5,879 bases of DNA from Armatimonadota bacterium (GTDB taxonomy: Bacteria > Armatimonadota > SYMT01), in contig JAJFMS010000262.1 in assembly GCA_020696885.1 (NCBI GenBank), positions 1-5,879 on the forward strand. The letters are read 5' to 3'. Below the pieces are notes generated by a model, which was not told the origin of the DNA, made no database searches, and saw nothing but the letters and a program-made list of their open reading frames with translations. Shown piece after piece: positions 1 through 5,652 of the stretch (position 1 is the first letter of the stretch; every line of letters starts with the position of its first letter). Position numbers and translations under genes: made by a program.

Positions 1-1013
1 AGGGCGGCGATGAGCCACCAATGGATGACCCGAGCGCGGTTCAGCGGCCAGAACAGCACCTCGGCGCGGCCGATAACCCGCTCCCGGCTCAAGGGCCCCC
101 ACACGTGGCTGTCCTGGCTGTTGTTCCGATTGTCCCCCATCATGAAATACTCTCGGGGACCCAGCTTCCGGGGACCGTATGCGTAGTGCGGCGGCTCCGC
201 GACGTAAGGCTCCGTAAGCCGCTTGCCGTTGATCAGCACGTGGCCCGCGTCGTATTGCAGGCGCTTGCCGGTAAGCACTATCAGGCGAGGCTCTCCGTCC
301 AGGCTGAAGACACGCCCGACTACACCGGGGCTGCCGCCGTAGCCGCTGAGCGGCTCGCCTTCGTGGATTCGCCCGGCGACGTCCTCTAGCTCCACGTGGC
401 CGTCTACCGTCACCTGGCGCACATCGCTGATCACCTGGGGATCGGGACGCGCGAGCACACGCAGGGTGCCGCCTTCGTAGGCCGGGCGGATGGTCGCGGC
501 GTCCTTCTGGGGCGAAACGTCCGGAGGGGTATCGGAGGCGGCGATACCGGCCATGCTGTCCTCCTGGGACAGCGAGATCGCCTGCTTACCGTCGAGGGTC
601 ATCCGGGGCGGCACCACCTGGATCGTCTCGCCGGGGAGGCCGATGGTCCGCTTGATGAACTCTTTCTCTTCCGCAGATGCAGCCGGGGGCGCTTTGAAGA
701 CCACGATGTCCAGCCGCTTGGGATCCGCCACGTGGTAGATGGCCTTGTTGACGATAAGCCGGTCTCCCACCGGGATGTAGCGCAGCGTGGGCTCCATCGA
801 GCCGGAGGGGATGAAGAACGCCTGGAAGACGAACGGCCGGATGATCAGGAAGACCACCACCACCACGGACAGCAGCACCTGGACATTCTCGATCAGCCAG
901 TCGGTGGTCCGGTCACGTTCCCGGGAAGACAGCCGGAAAGCCGTCAGCGCCACCATGAGGCTGCCCACTACTACGAGCACCCATTTCGCGCTCAACTCTG
1001 CCAACCAGGTCAT
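1..1013 (-). CDS. lepB: Signal peptidase I (LepB), second copy, 3' end cut by window
   Basis: Type I signal peptidase, a membrane serine protease with a Ser/Lys dyad that cleaves signal peptides from exported proteins on the outer face of the cytoplasmic membrane. 337 complete codons are visible, with no stop before the left edge. Hydrophobic segments lie at about residues 11-27 and 44-63, separated by an Arg-rich loop. Box B is IPSGSMEPTL with catalytic Ser72; Ser70 matches the oxyanion Ser88 of E. coli LepB. Box D is FIKRTIGLPGE with general base Lys121. Box E is MMGDNRNNSQDSH at 291-303. About 130 residues between boxes D and E form an inserted domain. A hydrophobic segment starts near 330 and runs off the edge. 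The ATG at 1013 has a good ribosome site (GAGGGAAG at 1018-1025) 56 bp after the upstream lepB stop, so the two are probably co-transcribed. It is a clear paralogue of the neighbouring LepB, near-identical around boxes B and E but different in the insert. Confidence 0.95.
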   Translation of the reverse strand, partial: MTWLAELSAKWVLVVVGSLMVALTAFRLSSRERDRTTDWLIENVQVLLSVVVVVFLIIRPFVFQAFFIPSGSMEPTLRYIPVGDRLIVNKAIYHVADPKRLDIVVFKAPPAASAEEKEFIKRTIGLPGETIQVVPPRMTLDGKQAISLSQEDSMAGIAASDTPPDVSPQKDAATIRPAYEGGTLRVLARPDPQVISDVRQVTVDGHVELEDVAGRIHEGEPLSGYGGSPGVVGRVFSLDGEPRLIVLTGKRLQYDAGHVLINGKRLTEPYVAEPPHYAYGPRKLGPREYFMMGDNRNNSQDSHVWGPLSRERVIGRAEVLFWPLNRARVIHWWLIAA

Positions 1014-1017
1014 GGAA

Positions 1018-1025
1018 CTTCCCTC
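1018..1025 (-). promoter_or_regulatory. Ribosome binding site of the second lepB
   Basis: The minus strand reads GAGGGAAG four bases before the ATG at 1013. This is the clearest Shine-Dalgarno match in the window. It fixes the start of this gene and suggests that it is translated independently of the upstream lepB. Confidence 0.6.
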
Positions 1026-1069
1026 GTCGTTCGGCCACCTCGGCTTGCGCCGCTCCCCTCTCGTCTACC

Positions 1070-2218
1070 TTAGAGACGGGTGGGTGTCAACATTCGCAGC
1101 ATCGCCTGGTAGCCGACGAACACGGCTCCCAGGAAAATGATCAGCCACCACTGGAACACGTGCCCGCGCCGGAGGGGCCAGAACAGGATCTCCGCCCGGC
1201 CGATCATGCGGTCCCGCGTCAGCGGACCCCACACGTGGCTGTCGTTGCTGTTGTTCCGGTTGTCCCCCATCATGAAGTACTCGCGCGGCCCCAGCTTGCG
1301 TGGGGACATCGCGTACTTCGGCGGCTCCTTGATGTACGGCTCCGTCTGCCGCTCTCCATTCACCAGCACGTGCCCCGCGTCGTAGCCGAGGCGGCTGCTT
1401 CGCACCACCGCCAATCTCGGCTCGCCGTCGATCGTGTAGAGCGTTCCGCGCAAGCTGGCATCGCCGCCGTAGGTGCTGAACCCGTCGACCGCCTGGATCC
1501 GGCCCTGCTGGTCGTCCAGCTCTGCGCGCCCGTCCAGAGCCACGCGGAACGGCCCGTAGCTGATCTCCGCGTGCTCGTCGGCAATGACCTTCAGCATGCT
1601 ACCGTTGAAGCCCAGCGGCATCGTGGCCACGCGGCCGTCTTCGCGGACCTCCGGCTTCGCCTTCTCCGGCAAGGTAAGGCCGAGCTGCGGCCCGTCGTTT
1701 GCCAGCCGCAGCAGCGTCTTCCCGTCCGTCACCAGCTTAGGCGGCACCACCTCGATCGTGTCGCCCGGCAGCCCGATCACCCGCTTGATGTACTCCTTGC
1801 CATTGGAGACCTTGGGGTCATACGGCCAGGCACTCTGCGGCGCGTAGAACACCGCAATGTCGCGCCGACGGGGATCGAAGAGCCGGTAGATCAGCTTGTT
1901 GACTAGCAACCGGTCTCCGGTGGTCTCCCGGGGGCCGTGGGCCGGCGCCGTTTCGGGCGGGCCCATCAGGGTGGGCTCCATCGAGCTGGAGGGGATGTAG
2001 AACGCCTGGAACAGGAACGGCCGGATGATGAGGAACACCACTACCACCACGGACAGGATCACCTGGAGGTTATCCACCAGCCACTCGGCGGTGCGGTCAC
2101 GTCCGCGGGCCGACATGCGCGATATCGCGAGCGCCAGGAGCATCGCACCCACGGCGATGAGCACCGTCTTGATGCTCAGGTTTGCAAGTCCTTCGGTTAG
2201 CTGGGATATCCACTGCAT
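1070..2218 (-). CDS. lepB: Signal peptidase I (LepB), first copy, complete
   Basis: Complete 382-aa type I signal peptidase ending in TAA. Predicted topology is N-out: TM1 at about 17-33, an Arg-rich cytoplasmic loop at 34-50, TM2 at 51-70, an extracytoplasmic catalytic domain, then a third hydrophobic segment at about 356-373 with a short basic tail. Box B is IPSSSMEPTL, with nucleophile Ser79 and oxyanion Ser77. Box D is YIKRVIGLPGD with Lys145. Box E is MMGDNRNNSNDSH at 316-328. It exceeds E. coli LepB (324 aa) and Gram-positive SipS types (about 180-200 aa) because of an insert between boxes D and E (about 154-282). It also has a loop rich in Pro, Glu and Thr at 86-100, just after the nucleophile, which the downstream copy lacks. 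The ATG at 2218 is needed to include TM1. It lies 24 bp after the binding-protein stop with no obvious Shine-Dalgarno, so translation may depend on readthrough from upstream. Activity is inferred from intact catalytic residues. Confidence 0.96.
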   Translation of the reverse strand: MQWISQLTEGLANLSIKTVLIAVGAMLLALAISRMSARGRDRTAEWLVDNLQVILSVVVVVFLIIRPFLFQAFYIPSSSMEPTLMGPPETAPAHGPRETTGDRLLVNKLIYRLFDPRRRDIAVFYAPQSAWPYDPKVSNGKEYIKRVIGLPGDTIEVVPPKLVTDGKTLLRLANDGPQLGLTLPEKAKPEVREDGRVATMPLGFNGSMLKVIADEHAEISYGPFRVALDGRAELDDQQGRIQAVDGFSTYGGDASLRGTLYTIDGEPRLAVVRSSRLGYDAGHVLVNGERQTEPYIKEPPKYAMSPRKLGPREYFMMGDNRNNSNDSHVWGPLTRDRMIGRAEILFWPLRRGHVFQWWLIIFLGAVFVGYQAMLRMLTPTRL

Positions 2219-2242
2219 TTGGATGGAGGCTCGGTCAGGCGG

Positions 2243-3544
2243 CTAGTTGCTCTGCGCCAGGATTTTGTCCGCGGTCTGCTTAAGTTCAACGGCGGCGGCC
2301 GAGGGTGAAGTTCCCGTGCCGATCACCCGGCTGGCCGCTTTCTCTAGCTCGGTTCGCACCTCGCCCCAGCCCAGCACGTTGGGCTCCGCCCTGGCATGCT
2401 GCAGCACTTCATAGACGTGCTGCGCCCGGGGGTTCTTGCGGTAGAACTCCACCATTTCCGGCAGCTTCACTGAGGACTTGCGTACCGGGAGGTAGCCGGT
2501 CTCCCGCGCCCAGCGGGCGGTGACTTCCGGAGAGACGAAATACCGGACGAACTTCCACGCCGCGGCCTGCTTCTCGGGCGTGGTCTTGAAGATGCATACG
2601 CTGGGACCGTACGCCACCGTTACCGGCGAGGCGCCCTCCCCGTGCGGGATGATCGCCAGGTCCCAATCGAACGTAGAGCCCACGCGCTCTTCCATCGCCG
2701 CGCGGCCGGCGCTGCTGGTGATGGTGAACGCGCTGAGCTGCGAGCCGAACATGGCCGGGGCATCATCCCCGGACGCTTCCGCCAGGGTCTTCGCCTTCGC
2801 CATGCGTTGGAGCAGCTCGAACACCCGAACGGTGGCAGGCTGGTCGAAGAGCGTGCTCTTCCCCCCGGGCGAAAGAACGTCACCGCCGTAGGAGAAGATC
2901 ATCCCATCCAGGGTCGAAGCATCCGAGGCGAAGGAGAGCGCCGGCTTTCTCGTAGCCGTCGTGATCACCGCGGCCTGCCGCTCCAGCTCGCTCCAGGTGC
3001 GTGGCGGTACGGTGAAGCCGGACTTCGCCAACAGGCTCTTGTTGTAGTAGAGCACCAGATTGCTCTTGGTGAACGGGAACGAGAGGAGCTGGTCCGAGAT
3101 CTGTGGGTAGCGGGTCCCTTCGAGGTAGATTTCCGGGAAGTCCTGCAGCTCGGCCTCGCTGAAACCGGAGGTCGGGTCACCCACCAGCGGGTCCAGCGGG
3201 ATGACGGAGCCGCCCTGCATGTACTCGGTAACCTGCGTGTCGTAGGCCACGGTCAGGGCCGGCAGGGCGCCGGCCAGCGAGGCGGCGCGAATTTTCTTGC
3301 TCAAATCACCGTAGCTGCCCTGGAACTCCGGCACCAGGTCGATCCCCGGGTTGCTCTTCTCGAACTCGACGCAGAGCGCTTCCAGCGCCTTCTCCTGGCT
3401 GCCGCGCCGCGTATGCCAAAACGGCACCACCAACGCTCCGGTCCCGGTCTGCCCGCCTGCCCCCGAATGCTGCCCCTTACCACCACAGCCCACCAGGAGC
3501 AGCGGTAGGAAGACGGCAGGCAGCGCGATCGTGAGTAGGCGCAT
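2243..3544 (-). CDS. UgpB-like ABC transporter solute-binding lipoprotein
   Basis: Extracytoplasmic solute-binding protein of the family 1 / UgpB type, 433 aa, the usual length. The N-terminus is a lipoprotein signal peptide: a hydrophobic core at 3-18 and lipobox L17-V18-G19-C20, so Cys20 would be lipidated and cleavage done by signal peptidase II. A Gly-rich linker (21-36) follows. UgpB-like signatures are PFWHTRRG at 41-48, SNPGI at 64-68, PFTKSNLVLYYNKS at 157-170, PPRTWSEL at 180-187, the SSAG ligand-loop region at 277-280, TGYLPVRKS at 349-357 and FYRKNP at 367-372. The ligand is probably a sugar, polyol or related small molecule. The Trp pair that E. coli UgpB carries in its WQGW segment is not seen in the corresponding stretch here (about 204-220), so I do not assign glycerol-3-phosphate. 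The gene follows both permeases, an uncommon order, and sits behind an intercistronic hairpin. A GGAG lies 11 bases before the ATG. Confidence 0.95.
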   Translation of the reverse strand: MRLLTIALPAVFLPLLLVGCGGKGQHSGAGGQTGTGALVVPFWHTRRGSQEKALEALCVEFEKSNPGIDLVPEFQGSYGDLSKKIRAASLAGALPALTVAYDTQVTEYMQGGSVIPLDPLVGDPTSGFSEAELQDFPEIYLEGTRYPQISDQLLSFPFTKSNLVLYYNKSLLAKSGFTVPPRTWSELERQAAVITTATRKPALSFASDASTLDGMIFSYGGDVLSPGGKSTLFDQPATVRVFELLQRMAKAKTLAEASGDDAPAMFGSQLSAFTITSSAGRAAMEERVGSTFDWDLAIIPHGEGASPVTVAYGPSVCIFKTTPEKQAAAWKFVRYFVSPEVTARWARETGYLPVRKSSVKLPEMVEFYRKNPRAQHVYEVLQHARAEPNVLGWGEVRTELEKAASRVIGTGTSPSAAAVELKQTADKILAQSN

Positions 3545-3555
3545 AGAACGGAATT

Positions 3556-3559
3556 CTCC
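3556..3559 (-). promoter_or_regulatory. Probable ribosome binding site of the binding-protein gene
   Basis: GGAG on the minus strand lies 11 bases upstream of the ATG at 3544. Spacing is slightly long but acceptable. It overlaps a small possible stem (CGGA, loop GAAU, UCCG) that could partly hide it in the mRNA. The ATG itself is supported by the complete signal peptide that starts there. Confidence 0.4.
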
Positions 3560-3567
3560 GGGAGCGG

Positions 3568-3602
3568 TGCTAAAAGCGCGGCTTCCGCCAGCGCTCCTAG
3601 CA
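3568..3602 (-). promoter_or_regulatory. Intercistronic stem-loop between permease and binding-protein genes
   Basis: The minus-strand RNA folds into a long hairpin by eye. The left arm UGCUAGGAGCGC, a single bulged U, then GGC pair with GCC, GCGC and UUUUAGCA around a GGAA loop, which fits the GNRA class. This gives about 15 base pairs, including two G-U wobbles and one bulge. It begins 14 bases after the upstream permease stop codon and ends 23 bases before the binding-protein ATG. It could protect a processed binding-protein mRNA from 5' decay, stall 3' exonucleases acting on the permease message, or cause partial termination: a shorter GC-rich stem is followed by UUUU, but those U residues also pair in the full stem. 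No long U tract follows, so a strong intrinsic terminator is unlikely. Confidence 0.6.
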
Positions 3603-3616
3603 TTTTAGTCGATCCG

Positions 3617-4462
3617 TCACTCCTTGACGCCTGCCGCGACGCCTTCGACGAAGGTCCGCTGCGCACAGAGAAAGAGGACGACGATCGGGAGCACGGCCAG
3701 AGTAGAGGCCGCCATCAGCAAGTGCGGCCGGAGCGCCTCGCTCTCGACGAAGTAGCGCAGCCCCACCTCGATCGGGCGCATCCGGTCGTTCTGCGTTACC
3801 AGCAGCGGCCAGAGGAGCGAATTCCAGCTTCCGAGGAACGCGAACAGGCCGGCGGTAGCGAGCGCCGGCATGGCCAGGGGAGCAGCCACGCGCCAGAGGT
3901 ACTGCGCATGGCCGCAGCCGTCCAACTGCGCCGCCTCGCGGTAGTCTGGGGGGAGGGAGCGGAACAGTTGGGTCAACAGAAAGACCGAGAAAACGTTGGC
4001 GCCCCACGGCACGATGAGGGCGGCGTAGGTATCGTACCAGCCCAGGCGGTGCACCAGGAGATAGTTCGGGATGAGAATCACCTCGAACGGGATCATCATG
4101 GTGGACAGGTACAGCCCGAACAGGAGCTTGCGCCCCGGAAACTCCAGGGTGCCGAACGCATAGCCGGCCAGCAGCGCGGTGACCATCACGGACGCCGTGA
4201 CGCTACCTGCGGTGAACGTGGTGTTCAGGAAGTACCGGGCGAACGGCGCCGACTGCCAGGCTTCCCCATAGTTCTCCCAATGGGGGGTCGCCGGCAGCAG
4301 CGTGGGCGGGAAGCGCAGCGCCTCCGCCTCCGACTTGAGCGAGCTCAGCACCATCCAGAGGAACGGAAAAGCCACGGCCAGCCCCAGCACCCACAGCAGC
4401 AGGTGGATCGCCACCACCTGCGGACGGAAGCCGCGTTCCGTGCGGCGCGGAAGGCTGGCCAT
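3617..4462 (-). CDS. Carbohydrate ABC transporter permease, UgpE/MalG type
   Basis: Inner-membrane permease of the binding-protein-dependent transport family, 281 aa, the usual length. About six hydrophobic segments are visible at roughly 17-39, 83-104, 113-134, 145-165, 198-219 and 248-268. The cytoplasmic EAA loop that docks on the ATPase is at 176-195: EAAQLDGCG, then a Pro-rich end (PLAMP). Cys183 replaces the Ala most common after DG. The C-terminal FVEGVAAGVKE matches the usual MalG/UgpE tail. It forms a heterodimer with the upstream permease. Its ATG directly abuts the stop codon of that gene (TAG then ATG), with no clear Shine-Dalgarno, so translation is probably coupled and subunit amounts matched. 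The stop is TGA. Substrate cannot be read from the permease. Confidence 0.95.
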   Translation of the reverse strand: MASLPRRTERGFRPQVVAIHLLLWVLGLAVAFPFLWMVLSSLKSEAEALRFPPTLLPATPHWENYGEAWQSAPFARYFLNTTFTAGSVTASVMVTALLAGYAFGTLEFPGRKLLFGLYLSTMMIPFEVILIPNYLLVHRLGWYDTYAALIVPWGANVFSVFLLTQLFRSLPPDYREAAQLDGCGHAQYLWRVAAPLAMPALATAGLFAFLGSWNSLLWPLLVTQNDRMRPIEVGLRYFVESEALRPHLLMAASTLAVLPIVVLFLCAQRTFVEGVAAGVKE

Positions 4463-5467
4463 CTACCGGTAGTGAACCCGCCGGCCCAGCAGCCGGAACT
4501 GGAGCAGGGTCAGCACGAGAATGGCCGCAAACAACAGCATCGATACCGCCGCACCATAGCCCGGGCCCAGCCGTGCGGTGTTCTCGTTGAAGCTTTGAAC
4601 GATGTAGAGCGTGATGTTCCTGGTGGAGTCGTTCGGGCCCCCGCGGAAGTCCGAGCTCAGGATCAGGATGTCGCCGTACACCTGGAACGCGCGAATCGTG
4701 AACACGATCGTCAGGAAGAAGAGCGTCGGTGAGAGCAGGGGCAGCTTGATCCCTCGCAAGAGCGACCAGCCCCGGGCGCCATCCAGACGCGCCGCTTCCA
4801 CCACTTCGAGCGGAATCCCGGCCAGGCCGGCCGTCAGCACGACCACCGCGAAGCCGAGGCTGTGCCACACCGAGACCCCGGCGATGCAGGCCAGGGCGAG
4901 GCTGGGACCAGCCGCCCAATCCGGTACGCCGAGGTGCAGTGCCTGGGCCGCCAGACGCACCACCCCCTCCTCCTCGTAGAGCCAGCGGGACCGTTGTCCC
5001 AGCGGGGCAAGCAGCGCGTTGGCAACGCCGAAGTTCGGGTTGAGAATCCATCGCCAGACCGCAGCAGCGGCGACTGGGGAGACCACGTAGGGCAGAAAGA
5101 ACAACGTTCGATAGAAGCCCAGCCCGCGGATCCGAGCCTGGAGCAGCTCCGCGACGAGGTATCCGATTGCGATCGTGGGCGGCACCGTGCCGATTACGTA
5201 CCAGATGGTGACCTGCACCGCCTTCCAGAAGCCGGGCTCCCCCGCAAGCGCCAACTGGTAATTCGCCCCGCCCACGAACGGACCCGGACCGCCGCGCCAC
5301 TGATGCAGGCTCAAATGGAGTGCATCAATCAGCGGCCAGAACCCGAAAATCCCGATGATGACCGCGCTCGGCAACAGGAGCAAGAGCGCCGTTAGCGACT
5401 CCTTACGGCGCCTCCGGGAAGCGGATACCCGGCGCGGAACGGGAGCGTGGGTGTTCCGGGCGGTCAT
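4463..5467 (-). CDS. Sugar ABC transporter permease, UgpA/MalF type
   Basis: Inner-membrane permease partner, 334 aa, first gene of the operon. After an Arg-rich cytoplasmic N-terminus (1-23) hydrophobic segments lie at about 25-47, 84-106, 119-138, 188-212, 246-268 and 303-325. Family signatures are the FFLPYVVSPVAAAAVWRWILNPNFG stretch starting near 123 (only its type is given here: the conserved third-segment/loop motif) and the EAA loop EAARLDGARGW from 224, ending KLPLLSP at 241-247. Typical UgpA proteins are about 290 aa. The extra length is the basic N-terminus and a longer loop at about 155-187 before the fourth segment, a variant I believe is common in UgpA-like proteins of several phyla. 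No Shine-Dalgarno precedes the ATG at 5467. The start is supported by the basic N-terminus followed by TM1. A later start would remove the basic region. Confidence 0.94.
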   Translation of the reverse strand: MTARNTHAPVPRRVSASRRRRKESLTALLLLLPSAVIIGIFGFWPLIDALHLSLHQWRGGPGPFVGGANYQLALAGEPGFWKAVQVTIWYVIGTVPPTIAIGYLVAELLQARIRGLGFYRTLFFLPYVVSPVAAAAVWRWILNPNFGVANALLAPLGQRSRWLYEEEGVVRLAAQALHLGVPDWAAGPSLALACIAGVSVWHSLGFAVVVLTAGLAGIPLEVVEAARLDGARGWSLLRGIKLPLLSPTLFFLTIVFTIRAFQVYGDILILSSDFRGGPNDSTRNITLYIVQSFNENTARLGPGYGAAVSMLLFAAILVLTLLQFRLLGRRVHYR

Positions 5468-5512
5468 CGGAGGTTGGTTTTCAGCAGGTTGGGAGAATCG
5501 GTGCTTGATTGT

Positions 5513-5531
5513 TGGACACCGTGGCTGTCCA
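5513..5531. repeat. Inverted repeat, candidate operator for the transporter operon
   Basis: TGGACA and TGTCCA form a perfect 6-bp inverted repeat around a 7-base spacer, 46 bp upstream of the permease ATG. The position suits a regulator binding site or a small hairpin in the leader RNA. Sugar transporter operons are often controlled by a local regulator, but none is encoded in this window. A repeat this size can arise by chance. Confidence 0.35.
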
Positions 5532-5603
5532 TCGATCGTAGGCTGCCGACAATGAACGTGGTCGCACCCCTGCCAAGGGGCGGGTAGGACCGTTCCCCGA
5601 GAA

Positions 5604-5622
5604 CTGCCCTCCGTGCGGGCAG
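5604..5622. repeat. Inverted repeat upstream of the ABM-like gene
   Basis: CTGCCC and GGGCAG form a perfect 6-bp inverted repeat around a 7-base spacer, ending 30 bp before the ATG at 5653. In RNA it would be a GC-rich hairpin in the leader of the plus-strand gene. It shares geometry and a CCGTG spacer core with the repeat at 5513-5531, but the arms differ, so a shared regulator is not shown. Confidence 0.3.
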
Positions 5623-5652
5623 CCGCAGCTCGAAGGCGTCGCCAGAGACGAA

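Larger units (their letters stand above)
5468..5652. promoter_or_regulatory. Divergent intergenic region, putative promoters and operators
   Basis: This 185-bp region separates the transporter operon (leftward) from the ABM-like gene (rightward), so it should hold promoters for both. I see no strong sigma-70 promoter. The best leftward candidate is TTGGCA (complement at 5571-5576) and CATTGT (complement at 5549-5554) with a 16-bp gap, which is weak. Two perfect inverted repeats with identical 6-7-6 geometry lie inside and are listed separately. A minus-strand frame crosses the whole region but looks non-coding. Confidence 0.45.

Noticed and set aside
1062..1078. Short inverted repeat (CGTCT / AGACG) across the first lepB stop codon
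   Set aside because: Only five base pairs with a seven-base loop and no U tract, so it is likely chance.
396..1906. Two plus-strand frames of over 220 codons (396-1073 and 1160-1906) opposite the lepB genes
   Set aside because: Their translations resemble each other only because the lepB genes on the other strand are paralogues. Neither has a recognisable domain.
2642..3508. 288-codon plus-strand frame opposite the binding-protein gene
   Set aside because: It is antisense to a clear UgpB-like protein, Arg/Leu-rich, and has no recognisable motif or ribosome site.
3568..3602. Hairpin as a strong rho-independent terminator ending the permease transcript
   Set aside because: The only U run is four bases and is used in the stem. 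No U tract follows the full stem, and all downstream genes keep the same direction with short gaps. Partial termination remains possible.
3722..4732. 336-codon plus-strand frame opposite the permeases
   Set aside because: The translation is dominated by Arg, Gln, Glu and His with no domain, and it lies entirely antisense to two well-supported genes.
4962..5005. Longer loop in the UgpA-type permease before the fourth membrane segment as a novel domain
   Set aside because: The loop is about 20 residues longer than in E. coli-type UgpA, but similar longer loops are, to my knowledge, common in UgpA-like permeases of several phyla.
4203..5300. 365-codon minus-strand frame overlapping both permeases
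   Set aside because: It is a frame-shifted reading of the two permease genes, rich in Gly, Arg, Ala and Pro with no membrane segments. The permease frames have full family signatures. Long empty frames are expected in such GC-rich DNA.
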